Positions 1-9,394 of a DNA stretch of 33,985 bases are shown here, piece after piece. The position numbers and the translations under genes are program-made. The stretch lies in assembly GCA_038093975.1 (NCBI GenBank), contig JBBPTG010000255.1, positions 1 to 33,985 of the forward strand, given 5' to 3'. The notes under the pieces are model-generated. The model was not told the DNA's origin, made no database searches, and saw nothing but the letters and a program-made list of their open reading frames with translations. This stretch comes from Chalciporus piperatus (taxonomy: Eukaryota > Basidiomycota > Agaricomycetes > Boletales > Boletaceae). The number at the start of each line of letters is the position of its first letter. Within the stretch, counting starts at the first letter, position 1.

Positions 1-433
1 AGACAGTGGAGAGTTTCTATTTGCTCTGGCGAACCACTGGTGACGAGCGATGGCGGGACCGAGGATGGGACGTCTTTCAAGCGATCAATGACCATACTCG
101 GACCAAGTATGGTTTTGCGAGCATCAGGGATGTTGACACAGTACCGACAGTAAAGAAGGACGAGATGCCAAGGTGAGGCTACTGCTCCTTCATTGCCTGC
201 CTTTGTGCTGAATTCGACGCAACGTAGCTTTTTCTTGGCTGAAACGTGAGTATCTTGAGCTCTCCGATATTCGGCTGATTGTGTACATTTCTAGGCTAAA
301 ATACCTATACCTGCTCTTCATCGACGAAGAGCTGATACCACTGGACCGTTGGGTGTTCAATACTGAAGCGCATCCGCTTCCCGTCTTTGAATGGAATGAA
401 TGGGAGAAAACCGAGTACCGGATACGTCAGTGA
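1..433 (+). CDS. GH47 class I alpha-1,2-mannosidase, C-terminal part (5' end outside window)
   Basis: Glycoside hydrolase family 47 enzymes remove alpha-1,2-linked mannose from N-glycans in the ER and Golgi. Visible exons are 1-172, 228-245 and 295-433, with introns 173-227 and 246-294 that keep the frame. The first visible residues, [14 protein letters not shown], continue the family's conserved RPE-TVES segment. IRDVD follows, then [14 protein letters not shown], the last helix of the (alpha/alpha)7 barrel. NTEAHPLP near the end contains the Thr that binds the catalytic calcium in this family. The protein stops about 20 residues after that motif, as expected. The ER Man I-like and Golgi subtypes cannot be told apart from this end alone. 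The gene runs tail to tail with TRM82. Confidence 0.93.
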
Positions 434-689
434 TACGCATATATATCTAACCTTTGGACGCCACTTTCCTTCTACTTGGGGTGTGGACAATCTCCCTAAC
501 CTACTACTATCCGCCCAGAGTTGCGTAGGTTCGAAGTCTGACAACGTAATGACCATCTAGGGGGAGGACTGCGATCGAAGTTGACAGGCACATGTACCTA
601 GTCGAGTTGTACTGTCATCCTTCCCAAGGTAGACCAAAACTCGAGTAAACGAAAAGCCACTTGATTGCATTTTCTAACCTACGCTACGT
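434..689. other. Convergent intergenic spacer, 256 bp
   Basis: The spacer lies between the stop codons of the GH47 gene (+) and TRM82 (-) and should contain both 3' UTRs. I see no RNA gene, repeat or credible small ORF in it. Confidence 0.5.
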
Positions 690-2653
690 TCAGGTCAACT
701 CCATCTCATCGTTGTTACCCTCGTCTTCGGTATTTGTCTCTGACTTCACCCTCTTGCAATTGTCGGGTTCAGGCATATCAGGGCTATCTGGTGGATCATG
801 CTGTAACCGCTCCAAAGCGCGCTTGTGCTTCAAGCGGCCGAGCGTTCGTTTGGTCATGCCAGCAGGAGTCGAAACTTCATCTCCAGGATCTTGTAGTGAT
901 TCTGCTTGTTCCGGCGCCAGACTCTCTGCATCTACATCGACCACTTTTGGCAGGGACGACAAGGTAGAGTACAGTTCCAATGCTGTCAAATCTTCTGCTA
1001 CGGCTGCTTGAAAACATGATCAGTACCCATCAATCGTTCTAAAAATGTAAATGCGAACCAGGAAGCGAACACGTAGTGTTTAGACTGACGAGTAAGGCCG
1101 AGCTCTCAGCCTCGACAAACTAAAGATTGACATCAGTGGATGCTTGAACTATCACCCAGTCCGACACACCTTATCAGCTGACCACTGAATTGCTCGAACG
1201 AGGTTACGGTTGCGGTCGGCTTCGTCAGTAGCATCGCACTCTCCCGGTCCACGGTAGTCAGCATCAAGCAAGGCAGCTATGATACCGTCCGCCCGAACAG
1301 TGAAGTCAATCACAGGTTTCCCAAAGTCATAGTGGCGAATCTCTGGTTGATCGTCACGTTCTGGAAAGATGAAATCGAAAATGGCCGACGCTCTGAAATT
1401 GGCAGTTAGTATATCCTTAGCCTAAACCAACCGCTACTCACCCAACTGCGCTAAAGATGACATGATTTTCGCGTCCAGAAACAAACGAGCTGATTCTATG
1501 CACAACGAACACGGTGGGGTCTGCATTGGTTTGGGTCCAACCAGGTTGCTGGGTCTCCGGGTCTTCCGGTTCCACGGTATCAGTGTTTTGCTGCTTCTTT
1601 TTCCCTCTGTTTTTTCTCCTTCCTTTCCCTTTAGCAGTTGCTTCTCCCTCGTTCTCGTCTTCTTCTGGATCGTGTCTTCTTCTTCGTCCTTTCACCTGAA
1701 TGAAAGGTTCTACGGCGGTGAATACGTTGATATTCCGTTGCAATCGACCCGTCATCCAGTCCCATACTTTCAACTCGATATCACCACCTCCGGATACCAA
1801 ACTTGCAGGAGAAAATGCCGGAATGTGGATTGCGGAGACATATCTTGTTTTAAGCAGTCAGCGAAACTCTGCGGGAGACAAGTGTATTGCGCTCTTACTG
1901 CTTGTGACCCAAACAATAGCTTTCGATCGTGTACCCTTCAGGATACCAGCTAACCCGAATGTGTTCATCACGATCGGCTGTTATGACGAATTGCTCGTCT
2001 GGTGTAAGGAGACAGCTCGTCAAAAGTGATGCGTGCCCAAGAACAAGCTCTCCGCCTGAGAGGTTTTCGTGAGATGCGAGAGCGTCGCTGGTCTTCTTTT
2101 CTTCGACTCGTTCGACACTCGGATGCAACGCATACCTTGCAAGTACATCAGAACATGCTGCATGATCCCGGAACCGAACCACAAGGCTTACTTGAATACG
2201 TCACCGAATTTATCGGACACAACAATGTCTGTATTCTTGGTAAAAGCGATAGAAGTTGGCTTTTTGGGAAGCTCCCTAGGTGTTCTGGGTCAAGGAACCT
2301 CTTAGACGCGTTGGATCATAAAGCACATACCGTACGTTTACGAGCGTAAGGGACTCGAGGTCCCAGATTTTGAGTCGTTTATCCTCACCCGCCGTAGTAA
2401 GGTACCTTCCTTCGCTACTCAATGCAGAGCAACGGATAGGACCACCTTTGATAACCGCATCTTGATCTTGTGCAGTAAATTTTGCGGTGGAATGAAGTAT
2501 CTGCCCCGTTCTTCCTGCTTCGTCAGATTATACCCCTCGAAGTCGAGGTTGGATTTATGCTTACTGTGTGTCTAGGACCTGGATATGAGGCCCCGACAGC
2601 ACTACGCTGCGATGGGGATCACTGAACAGTTTGGTGTGAGGATATCGAGACAT
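690..2653 (-). CDS. TRM82: tRNA (guanine-N7)-methyltransferase non-catalytic subunit Trm82/WDR4
   Basis: Trm82 is the WD40 partner of Trm8/METTL1. It stabilises the catalytic subunit that makes m7G46 in the variable loop of tRNA. Eight exons on the minus strand (2653-2565, 2510-2331, 2275-2192, 2135-1899, 1843-1442, 1392-1170, 1119-1059, 1006-690) give about 530 residues. Family signatures include LTTAGEDKRLKIWDLESL, DIVVSDKFGDVFKY and FVITADRDEHIRVSWYPEG, followed by YCLGHKQYVSAIHIPAFSP and VSGGGDIELKVWDW across the next junction. An Arg/Lys/Glu-rich insert (GKGRRKNRGKKK region) interrupts the middle of the propeller, and the acidic C-terminal tail is low complexity. I chose the ATG at 2653 because the reading then runs straight into SGPHIQVLDTQTGQILHST. 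The least certain piece is the small seventh exon. Confidence 0.93.
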
Positions 2654-2770
2654 GGTCGCTGTTGCCGAAATCGGTTCCTTATTCGGAGGTCTATAACGTG
2701 CCTGAATTGCAGGCGCGTTTAATTGCAAGTCCTCCTTCGAATCCTCTATTCACCGACGATCACCACGAAC
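2654..2770. promoter_or_regulatory. Short bidirectional promoter between TRM82 and the EXPERA gene
   Basis: Only 117 bp separate the two divergent start codons. Both 5' UTRs and any core promoter elements must lie in this interval or inside the neighbouring 5' exons. No TATA box is evident. Confidence 0.55.
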
Positions 2771-3534
2771 ATGGCTACGACGATGGCAAGAAAGCCTTTG
2801 ACTTCGCGCCCACTGGACTTTGTTTACTTTGTATTCTTTCTAGTAGGTTTTTCCTATAACCAAAGTGCTACTTATACACGTTTCAACCGTATTAGATCCA
2901 TGTTCCTGCATCACTCTTGCTGGACTGCCAATCACTATACCCTGCTGGTCTTCTGCCTAGCTCTATCAGCCAGCTTCCAAGGATGTATACCCAGTTCTCC
3001 GCTGACCCCCTCATAAGCGGCGCCATGGGCTTTGCTGGGGACAGCAACAACTTCTTATGGTTCAAGACCTTCCTCTTTGTCGAAGCGTAAGTTCAAACGT
3101 GGAATGTCTTCTACACTGATCAATTATTCAATACTTCACCGACGATATCTCAGATTCTTCCAAGTTCCTGTATTTTTACTTGGAATGCGAGGTCTTTGGA
3201 AAGGTGAGCGTCTCTAATTCTGTCATCCGCGACCTGCATTCTGACACATCTTGCAGACTCTCGCGCCATCTATGTTTTGATGCTCATCTACGGAGCCTCT
3301 ACGGCAACGACCACATTACCTTGCTTGACCGTTCTGCTGTCTACGCCCATCACAAGTGCGCAGACCATTGCGGCAGGCATCCCATCCATCACAGCGTCTC
3401 AACAAATCATGTTGCTCTCGAGCTATGTCCCATTCTTTTTACTCCCCTTGTTCATGACTGTGGACATGGCGTTGAGAATCGTCAAGCTTGTAAAGGCAGG
3501 CGCTGTGGTGGTTGAACGGAAAAAGTCCCAGTAA
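2771..3534 (+). CDS. EXPERA-domain membrane protein, TMEM97/sigma-2 receptor-like
   Basis: The EXPERA family comprises four-helix ER/endolysosomal membrane proteins (emopamil-binding protein, TM6SF, TMEM97) linked to sterol handling. Exons 2771-2842, 2896-3086, 3154-3203 and 3257-3534 give 196 residues, a normal size for the TMEM97 branch. Hydrophobic helices are seen at RPLDFVYFVFFLIHVPASLL, then around FLWFKTFLFVEAFFQVPVFL, then YVLMLIYGASTATTTLPCL, and finally LSSYVPFFLLPLFMTVDMAL. The acidic residues in LDFVYF and in the VEAFFQ stretch match positions usually conserved in EXPERA proteins. The C-terminus is lysine-rich (VERKKSQ), compatible with ER retention or retrieval. The start at 2771 is the first ATG in frame with helix 1. 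I infer the ligand class from the family only. Confidence 0.85.
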
Positions 3535-3823
3535 ACCCCTTTCCCTTCATGGCGAGTAGCTGATCGAACGAATGTAATATGGCTATCTCATCGAAATCAT
3601 TTAGTTGCTGAACACAGTGTCCTGTGCAATTGAGCCTCTGACTTTCTGAGTATAGGACGGCACTAAGTTGGGTGGTTCATTTCCAGAACGGGGAGTCAAC
3701 CCCTTGCCGTCGGCCCACGACTCAACTTGAACTTGTCCCCAACTATCAAGTTAACAAGCCTTTCAGTTAGGTCGCCTGGACGCGTTCGCTCTTACAACAA
3801 GACCTGCACCCGCAACGTCAAAG
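3535..3823. other. Intergenic region, 289 bp
   Basis: This is the 3' UTR of the EXPERA gene plus the promoter of the next gene. I see no RNA gene or repeat. Confidence 0.4.
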
Positions 3824-4482
3824 ATGTCCTCGACTTTGGCAATCTTCTTTATCCTCGCTCGGGCCGCGGTGCAGGTGGCTTCGTCTGGCGATTCCGACGT
3901 GAAGGAGGATATGCATGAGAACGACATCCAAGATCGAGCCATAGGACCTCGCGTGGGCAACTTGGCCACTCATATCACACGGTATGCGGTGGTGCCCTAT
4001 GTGGGTGATGCAAAGTAAGTTTATGTCTCGCCATCGATCTAGGGTCTGTCATCTTAAATGACTATAAGCGCGCCCGATGCGGGTCCCATCTCGTCATATA
4101 ACCGTACCCCCGTCATCGACTCATTGCCCCCAGCCTATCATCCGAGTCAGGTACCGACGTCTTCCGACCACCAAAAGATGGTGACCATCACCATCACCCT
4201 CGTCGTTGTGGGACTGTGTGCTGTTGCCGTGGTCTGACCTTCCCTTGCTATCCATCATACAACATGCGTTTGCTTACGCGCCTATTCTAGATGGTTTTCT
4301 TTTTGGTTCGGTACTACATGCGTCGTGTTGCCATCAAACGCCGCCGTCAAGCGTCGTGGATCCTCAGATCCGGTCAATGGAACACGGAAGCCAAGCAGGC
4401 CGAGGCCCACGGAACACGAACTGGTTGCTCCGACACGTCGTCGTTTTCCGCGTATCCGTACCCTTTGTCCGAGCATTTCTGA
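3824..4482 (+). CDS. Hypothetical secreted/single-pass type I membrane protein
   Basis: I do not recognise this as a named family. Exons 3824-4014, 4069-4231 and 4291-4482 give about 181 residues. The N-terminus (MSSTLAIFFILARAAVQVAS) resembles a signal peptide. A short polar, Ser/Pro-containing ectodomain follows, with one N-glycosylation sequon (NRT). A transmembrane helix crosses the second intron (ITITLVVVGLCAVAV then MVFFLVRYYM) and ends in a strongly basic juxtamembrane stretch, RRVAIKRRRQ. The cytoplasmic tail is short and polar. The topology, outside N-terminus and basic stop-transfer, is what the sequence best supports. The second intron donor (GTCTGA) is weak and the tail frame depends on it: another frame after 4325 stays open to about 4640 with an Arg-rich tail. 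A small cell-wall sensor or adaptor is possible, but that is only a guess. Confidence 0.55.
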
Positions 4483-4865
4483 ACCGCAAGGCATGACGGT
4501 CCGCGGAGAAGCCCGGCTTGACCTCGACTCAACAACTCGATTCACGCTCTGCATGTCTTCTTTCTGTCAGGTTTCGGTCTCGTTGGTTGAATTCGTATTT
4601 CGTTTGTGTAGCATCATTGTATTTCTCGTCCTCCTCAGGTAGTGTCCGGGTTTGTTGGGCACATCCGAATGTATCCATTGTCTGCGCGTAGCTTGCGTAC
4701 GACCATTTCCTCATCGCTGTAGGCAAGGTCAAATTCAGTGGATCAGTAGGCTCAGGACTGGGTGTGTTGAAAGAAGATGCGTGTAATAACTCCGCGTGAA
4801 GTCACGGTGGCGGGCCAACAAGTTTGAATTGAGCAGTTGGGACTCTGTTCAGCTCGACGACGAGA
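4483..4865. other. Intergenic region, 383 bp
   Basis: The region carries the 3' flank of the small membrane-protein gene and the MZT1 promoter. Nothing else is supported, apart from the alternative tail frame of the preceding gene that remains open to about 4640. Confidence 0.4.
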
Positions 4866-5216
4866 ATGTCATCAAGGGACTCTGATCGTATAACTGCGGC
4901 CCAACAAACTCTCGACAGTGCGTCACAAATCATATCTGGTGCCACGAGAGTGACCAACTCAGATGACTGTAGCCCTCTTTGACATCTCCCAGTTGCTCAA
5001 CACACAGCTCGATAAAGAGACGCTCGCGACGTGTGTAGGCATGATCGAAAGTGGGGTCAATCCCGAAGCCCTTGCGGTACGCTAACTAGCGACGTTGTCG
5101 GCTCTGCGATCTGACCAAGTACTACCCGGGCCGTCTTGTAGGCTGTTATTCAGGAGCTTCGCCGGGAAGCAGCTGTTTTGAACGGCCAAACTACCTCTCC
5201 GACTGATGGTCGGTGA
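4866..5216 (+). CDS. MZT1: Mitotic-spindle organizing protein 1 (MOZART1), gamma-tubulin complex subunit
   Basis: Mzt1/MOZART1 binds the N-terminal regions of gamma-tubulin complex proteins and is needed to recruit and activate the complex at spindle pole bodies. Three small exons (4866-4917, 4973-5076, 5142-5216) give 76 residues, the family's normal size. The conserved core is [20 protein letters not shown], then [20 protein letters not shown] and RRE. It matches the MOZART1 helical repeat, with its LL-T-LD-ETL and G-NPEALA motifs. I chose the first exon ([17 protein letters not shown]) because the intron 4918-4972 (donor GTGCGT) keeps the helix continuous as AAQQTLDTLFDIS. A shorter model starting at an ATG near 4962 is possible but would lose the N-terminal helix. 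The exons are too short to stand out as ORFs, so the gene is easily missed. Confidence 0.87.
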
Positions 5217-5754
5217 ACACGAGACCGGATTGATTCGTTCCCGAACGGCTCTGAATCACCGTAGGGCTGAGTCGGTGTGCACGCGAGCAGTTCTCCTTTA
5301 GAGGAGGAAAGGCCGAGATGAGAAAGGGGGGGGACCGCCATTCAACATTGGGATAATGTGCCTCCTTTGGCGATTGGGGCTGGGTTACTTTGGCCGGTCG
5401 AGGTAGAGAGACTGATTTAGTTGATGTAGATGTTGTTCTGTAAAGAGCAGAACCTCGAATGTACCAAGTTCCCCCTACGTCCCTAGTAGTATGCTAGCTT
5501 TAGTAGCTGTAGCCTGTACCTGGTGTACCATGTGCAGCCGTCTTGTGAAATTTAATGTGTACCTCACTAGGCCTCAACGTTGAACTCGCTCACCAACGAT
5601 CCACTAGCTCGACACAGAGAGTCAGTTCTACCACGACTTGCTCTCTCCACTCGCCCGCCCTTTCCTTCCCTACCGCCACCATCCCCGCGACGACCACGTC
5701 CACGGCGGCGTCCTCATCACACGTTTTCTCCACCCATTCCGCTGGAACCACTCC
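5217..5754. other. Intergenic region, 538 bp, upstream of the ZDS1-like gene
   Basis: This is the presumed promoter and 5' UTR of the downstream gene. It has a G8 run near 5326-5333 and a pyrimidine-rich stretch around 5640-5690. An in-frame upstream ATG at 5638 lies inside it. I see no separate gene. Confidence 0.4.
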
Positions 5755-8592
5755 ATGCAACCTTCTCAGTTAGAGATCCAACGCGAAGTAGAGGCCCTCC
5801 GCGATATTAGACGACGGTCAACAACACAGGGTGGTCCTGGTGCTCTTATCCTCGATCCTGATCTCCCAAATTCATCCTCACCACCTTCACCGACGACAAG
5901 CTACTGGTCCACAGTGGCAACAACACAGCAACTCAACGATGGCGACTCAAGCAGTGGTTCTCATGAGGATAGCTCCAGCTCAGAGGAGCGTTCCACCCCT
6001 GCCGATGACCCCTTCCATCTCTTCTGGGTCCCAGCCCGTCTACATCCTGAAATCGCTCCTGCAGAATTCCGCGACTTCCTCAAGGAACATGCTCGCACAC
6101 CTCCACCAGATGGCGCAAACCTAGGCCGATCATCCACGCTTTCCACCTCGTCGCCTAGCCTCGAGCGTAGACGCTCGATGCTAAGCAGGCAATACAAACC
6201 TCCCGACAATGATGACGTCGTCGAGGAAGAGACCATCGTTCCGCTACGGCGCAATCGCTCCGTCTTCTCCAATCCCGGTCCACAACTAACCATAAATGAT
6301 CTACAACGTCTCGAAGAACTCGCCGAGGAGGCTACCAGAGATGGCGACCCTTCGAAATTCACGAGAGTTCTCAGGAGGAGCCTCAGTCTCAACGTCTCAC
6401 CCTCAGGTTAGTGAGGAATCATGGTATTCCGTCGTTGGCTCAAAGTTGTTTTCGCGTCCCACGTAGCCATCGACAAGATGGACAATATCTCATCTATCTC
6501 GGATGAAGCCGATATACCTATCATCATCCCTCCCCCTGGTCTAATCCTTCGTCGCGCTGCCCGAACCAAGATACGCAAATCATCTGGGGCCGGTGACAGC
6601 GATGGACGCGGGTTCTCGGCCCGCAGACGTAGACCTGCAAATCAGGCTGCAGAACCCCGGACGTCAAGCGACCTTTCTTCCAACGATCATGCAAGCGAGC
6701 TGGGTGATAGCCCGAAGCAAATCGGGCGACCTCGGACTTTCTCGACCGAGAGCGTCACCAGTGATGAAGCACCTCATCGACCCGAGACTTACGGCGAAGA
6801 CACATCGATATACGATGTGTACGCCAGAGAAGACCCGGAGACCGAGCTTACGCGCTCTATACAGGCCCTGATATCTCCTCACACTCCCATTTTATCTTTA
6901 ACGCTCCCAGAGGAGGACCTTGAGGCGTCATCGACGGATGTGGCATCGGAACCACCACTGTCGCAGCCTCCGCCAGAACCGGAATTAAAACATCCAAAGC
7001 CCCAACGACTCAATCTTGTTTCTCCACCTATAGAAGAGACCCCGCGCACTCCTTCACCCGATACCACGCTTGTTCCGTCTACAGAAGAAACCGCAGTGGC
7101 TCCTACCTCAGGCAGCGTGCCTATACCTGCGGACAAATCAACAAGTCCTGCCCCGAAGAAGGAAAAGGAAAAGGATAAGCGAGGTCTCTTCAGCAAATGG
7201 GGTAGCGGCGATAAAGGTTCGAAGAAGAGTGCGAAAGCGGAACGGGAACGGGAAAAGGAGACTCAGAGAGTCGAAAAGGAGAAAGAACGAGAGAAAGAAC
7301 GAGAAAGAGAGAGAGAGAGGGAAAGAGAGAGGGAAAGAGAAAAGGAGAAAGAAAAGGAAAGCGGTTTCTTCGGTTCCTTGTTCAGCAGCAGGAAGAAGCA
7401 GGAAGATTCGTCCACGCAGGCTGGTAGTTTTACGGGATCAGGACGCGAAACGGCCGCTGCGCTCCTTGGAGCGTCCAAATCATCGAAAGGGCTTCCCTCA
7501 TCCCCGTCTCCGCAACTGGGCATGCAAGGACCGTATGCGAGATACCCGATCCATGTCGAACGTGCCATTTATCGACTAAGCCACATCAAGCTGGCGAATC
7601 CAAGAAGGCCACTTTACGAGCAGGTGTTGATCAGTAATTTGATGTTCTGGTATCTGGGTGTCATCAACAAGTCACAGAATTTGAGCCCTGGGTCGCCTCC
7701 TGCTCAAACACAACAGCCTGTCGCTGGGGCTCCTGTTCAACAGGTCACAGAACAAGAGGAATCGGAGATGGCGAGGCGAGAGGCAGAGGCGCGACAGAGA
7801 GCGGAAAACGAACTCGTGGAGCGTGAGAGGCAAGAACGAGAGCGGGAACAGAAGGAAAGGGAGCGCGAGAAGGAAAGAGAGCTACAACAACAGAAGGAAA
7901 AGTCACGACGAGGTACCCTGACGAAACCCAATCCGGCACAGGCGGGTGGTCGACGAGCGGGAGAGATGCTTGTCAAGGGTCCTCAGTACGAGATGCAACA
8001 TCAGGTGATGGAGCAGGAATACAATGGTCCTGGTTATGGTTATGGGTCGTCTTCCGGCTCATCTGGTGTCAATTCCGCTCCTCGGATGCACCGGCAGTCC
8101 AGTCCTCTCGTCAATCAGCCTCAACCGATCGTCGAGCCCCAACCTACTGCTTATATGTACACTGGATCGTATCAGGGAGGCAGTGATCCTCATACTCCCC
8201 CTGGTGTAATGACCCCATTGCCCACGTCACCTGCCCCAGCATCACGTTCTCGGTCATCGCCCTCGCCCCCACCTTCGAACGCACTCACTCAGCCAGATGC
8301 AACCTCCCAACCTGCTCCACCACAACGCTCCAGGTCTCCGCCGTCTCAAAACCAAAACAGATATTCTCCGTCAGTGCCCTCTGCGAGGGCTCCCACGCGT
8401 TCATTATCCACTACATCAGCTTCTGGTACACCGCTATCCCCTGATGGGAAGGCGAGGAAAGTGCACAGTGTTCATGCGGTTGCGCCGTCGCCGAACGGGA
8501 GACCGAGAACCAGCGGTGGGAGTGTGGCTCCCTCGAGAGGTGAAGAAGAGGATGTTCCACTGGCGGTCTGGCAACAACAGAGACGGCGGTGA
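5755..8592 (+). CDS. Zds1-type protein (Zds1 C-terminal domain), PP2A/cell-polarity regulator
   Basis: Yeast Zds1/Zds2 bind PP2A-Cdc55 and act in mitotic entry/exit and polarity. The conserved C-terminal domain is their defining feature. Two exons (5755-6406 and 6467-8592, joined in phase) give about 925 residues. The N-terminal part has MQPSQLEIQREVEALRDIRR and the family signature LFWVPARLHPEIAPAEF near residue 90. The Zds_C core YRLSHIKLANPRRPLYEQ then VLISNLMFWYLGV lies near residues 580-620. Around it are long disordered stretches: an Arg/Glu/Lys tract at about 445-520, a second Glu/Arg/Gln tract at about 650-700, and a Ser/Pro-rich tail. Unlike in yeast, the Zds_C core is followed by a long tail of about 300 residues. 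An in-frame ATG at 5638 would add 39 residues. I prefer 5755 because the conserved N-terminus begins there. Confidence 0.85.
7273..7362 (+). repeat. Purine (GA-rich) low-complexity tract encoding an Arg/Glu/Lys repeat
   Basis: A degenerate GAGA/GAAA tract inside the ZDS1-like coding region is read as alternating Arg-Glu with Lys-Glu interruptions. It should form a charged single alpha helix or a disordered linker, and it is prone to length variation. Confidence 0.8.
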
Positions 8593-9394
8593 GATCTCTA
8601 AGGTACGGACATCAGCTGTGTTCGGTATTTCGCAGGCATGCTTATGCAGATCTCACAGGTTGTTGCGCTTTTGCTTTCGAGTACCCATCACTTCAGCACC
8701 CACTGTCGAACCGATCTAGGAACTGACTGTGCATCCATATCCCATCATTCAAATCAATCGGACTTACTATCGTGCCCTGCCCATCCTATCCGAAGCCTAC
8801 TCCCGTTCAAACTCTGGACTTGCCGACTCACATATATCATACTCTCATTGCTTATTTTCTCTCGTTCAGCATTCTCCACTATTTTGTAATTTTTTTTCTA
8901 GTGTGTCACGTCCGTCGCTGTCCGAACTGTCTTTGCTCATCGTGAGGATTGGAAGGATCTAGACATCTCGTTTGTTTCCGTGTAGATGGATCGATGGGAG
9001 CAAGTGACAGGCACTCTTAGGTGTGGCAGTGGATGTTGGATGAGGATGGACGGTGTTGCACGTCGCTTGTACTTTTTTTCTTTACAGCGGACTTTATTTA
9101 ATCAACATGGCAAAGTAACGAATTTGATGCAACATTCTTCCCTCATGGGTCTCTCTGTCGTGCATATGAGAGGATATCCCGTCGACATGGCTCGGATTTG
9201 GGTTGATATTGAGCGGACTAGGGTCGTAGATAATAAATGGTCACTCAGGGGCAATTCCCTTTTCGGCTGACGTCACGATGGCCTGGCCTTTCAAAGGATC
9301 GACTCAGACTGGCAAATGGAATGGAAGCCTCGTCTGATATAAAGAGCGCGCGATCTCGACCTCCCTCCCTCCCATCCCTTCTCCACTGTCCACA
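8593..9394. other. Intergenic region, 802 bp, with the debranching-enzyme promoter
   Basis: The left part is the 3' flank of the ZDS1-like gene, with a T9 run around 8888. The right part is the GDB1 promoter. Short ORFs here show no recognisable protein features, so I call none. Confidence 0.45.
9338..9390 (+). promoter_or_regulatory. TATA box and CT-rich initiator stretch of the debranching-enzyme gene
   Basis: TATAAA occurs at 9338-9343, 52 bp before the start codon at 9395. A pyrimidine-rich stretch (repeated CCTC, about 9360-9385) follows it. TATA plus a CT-rich block just upstream of the ATG is a common arrangement for well-expressed fungal genes. Confidence 0.6.

Noticed and set aside
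520..545. T-loop-like GGTTCGAA in the spacer after GH47, possible tRNA
   Set aside because: No A-box, anticodon stem or acceptor pairing is found around it on either strand.
7263..7568. Long minus-strand ORF rich in Ser/Phe/Leu
   Set aside because: It is the antisense shadow of the Arg/Glu repeat in the ZDS1-like gene. Its composition follows from the GA repeat.
8986..9270. 94-codon ORF upstream of the debranching enzyme
   Set aside because: No domain or signal, and it lies in the promoter region. Probably chance.
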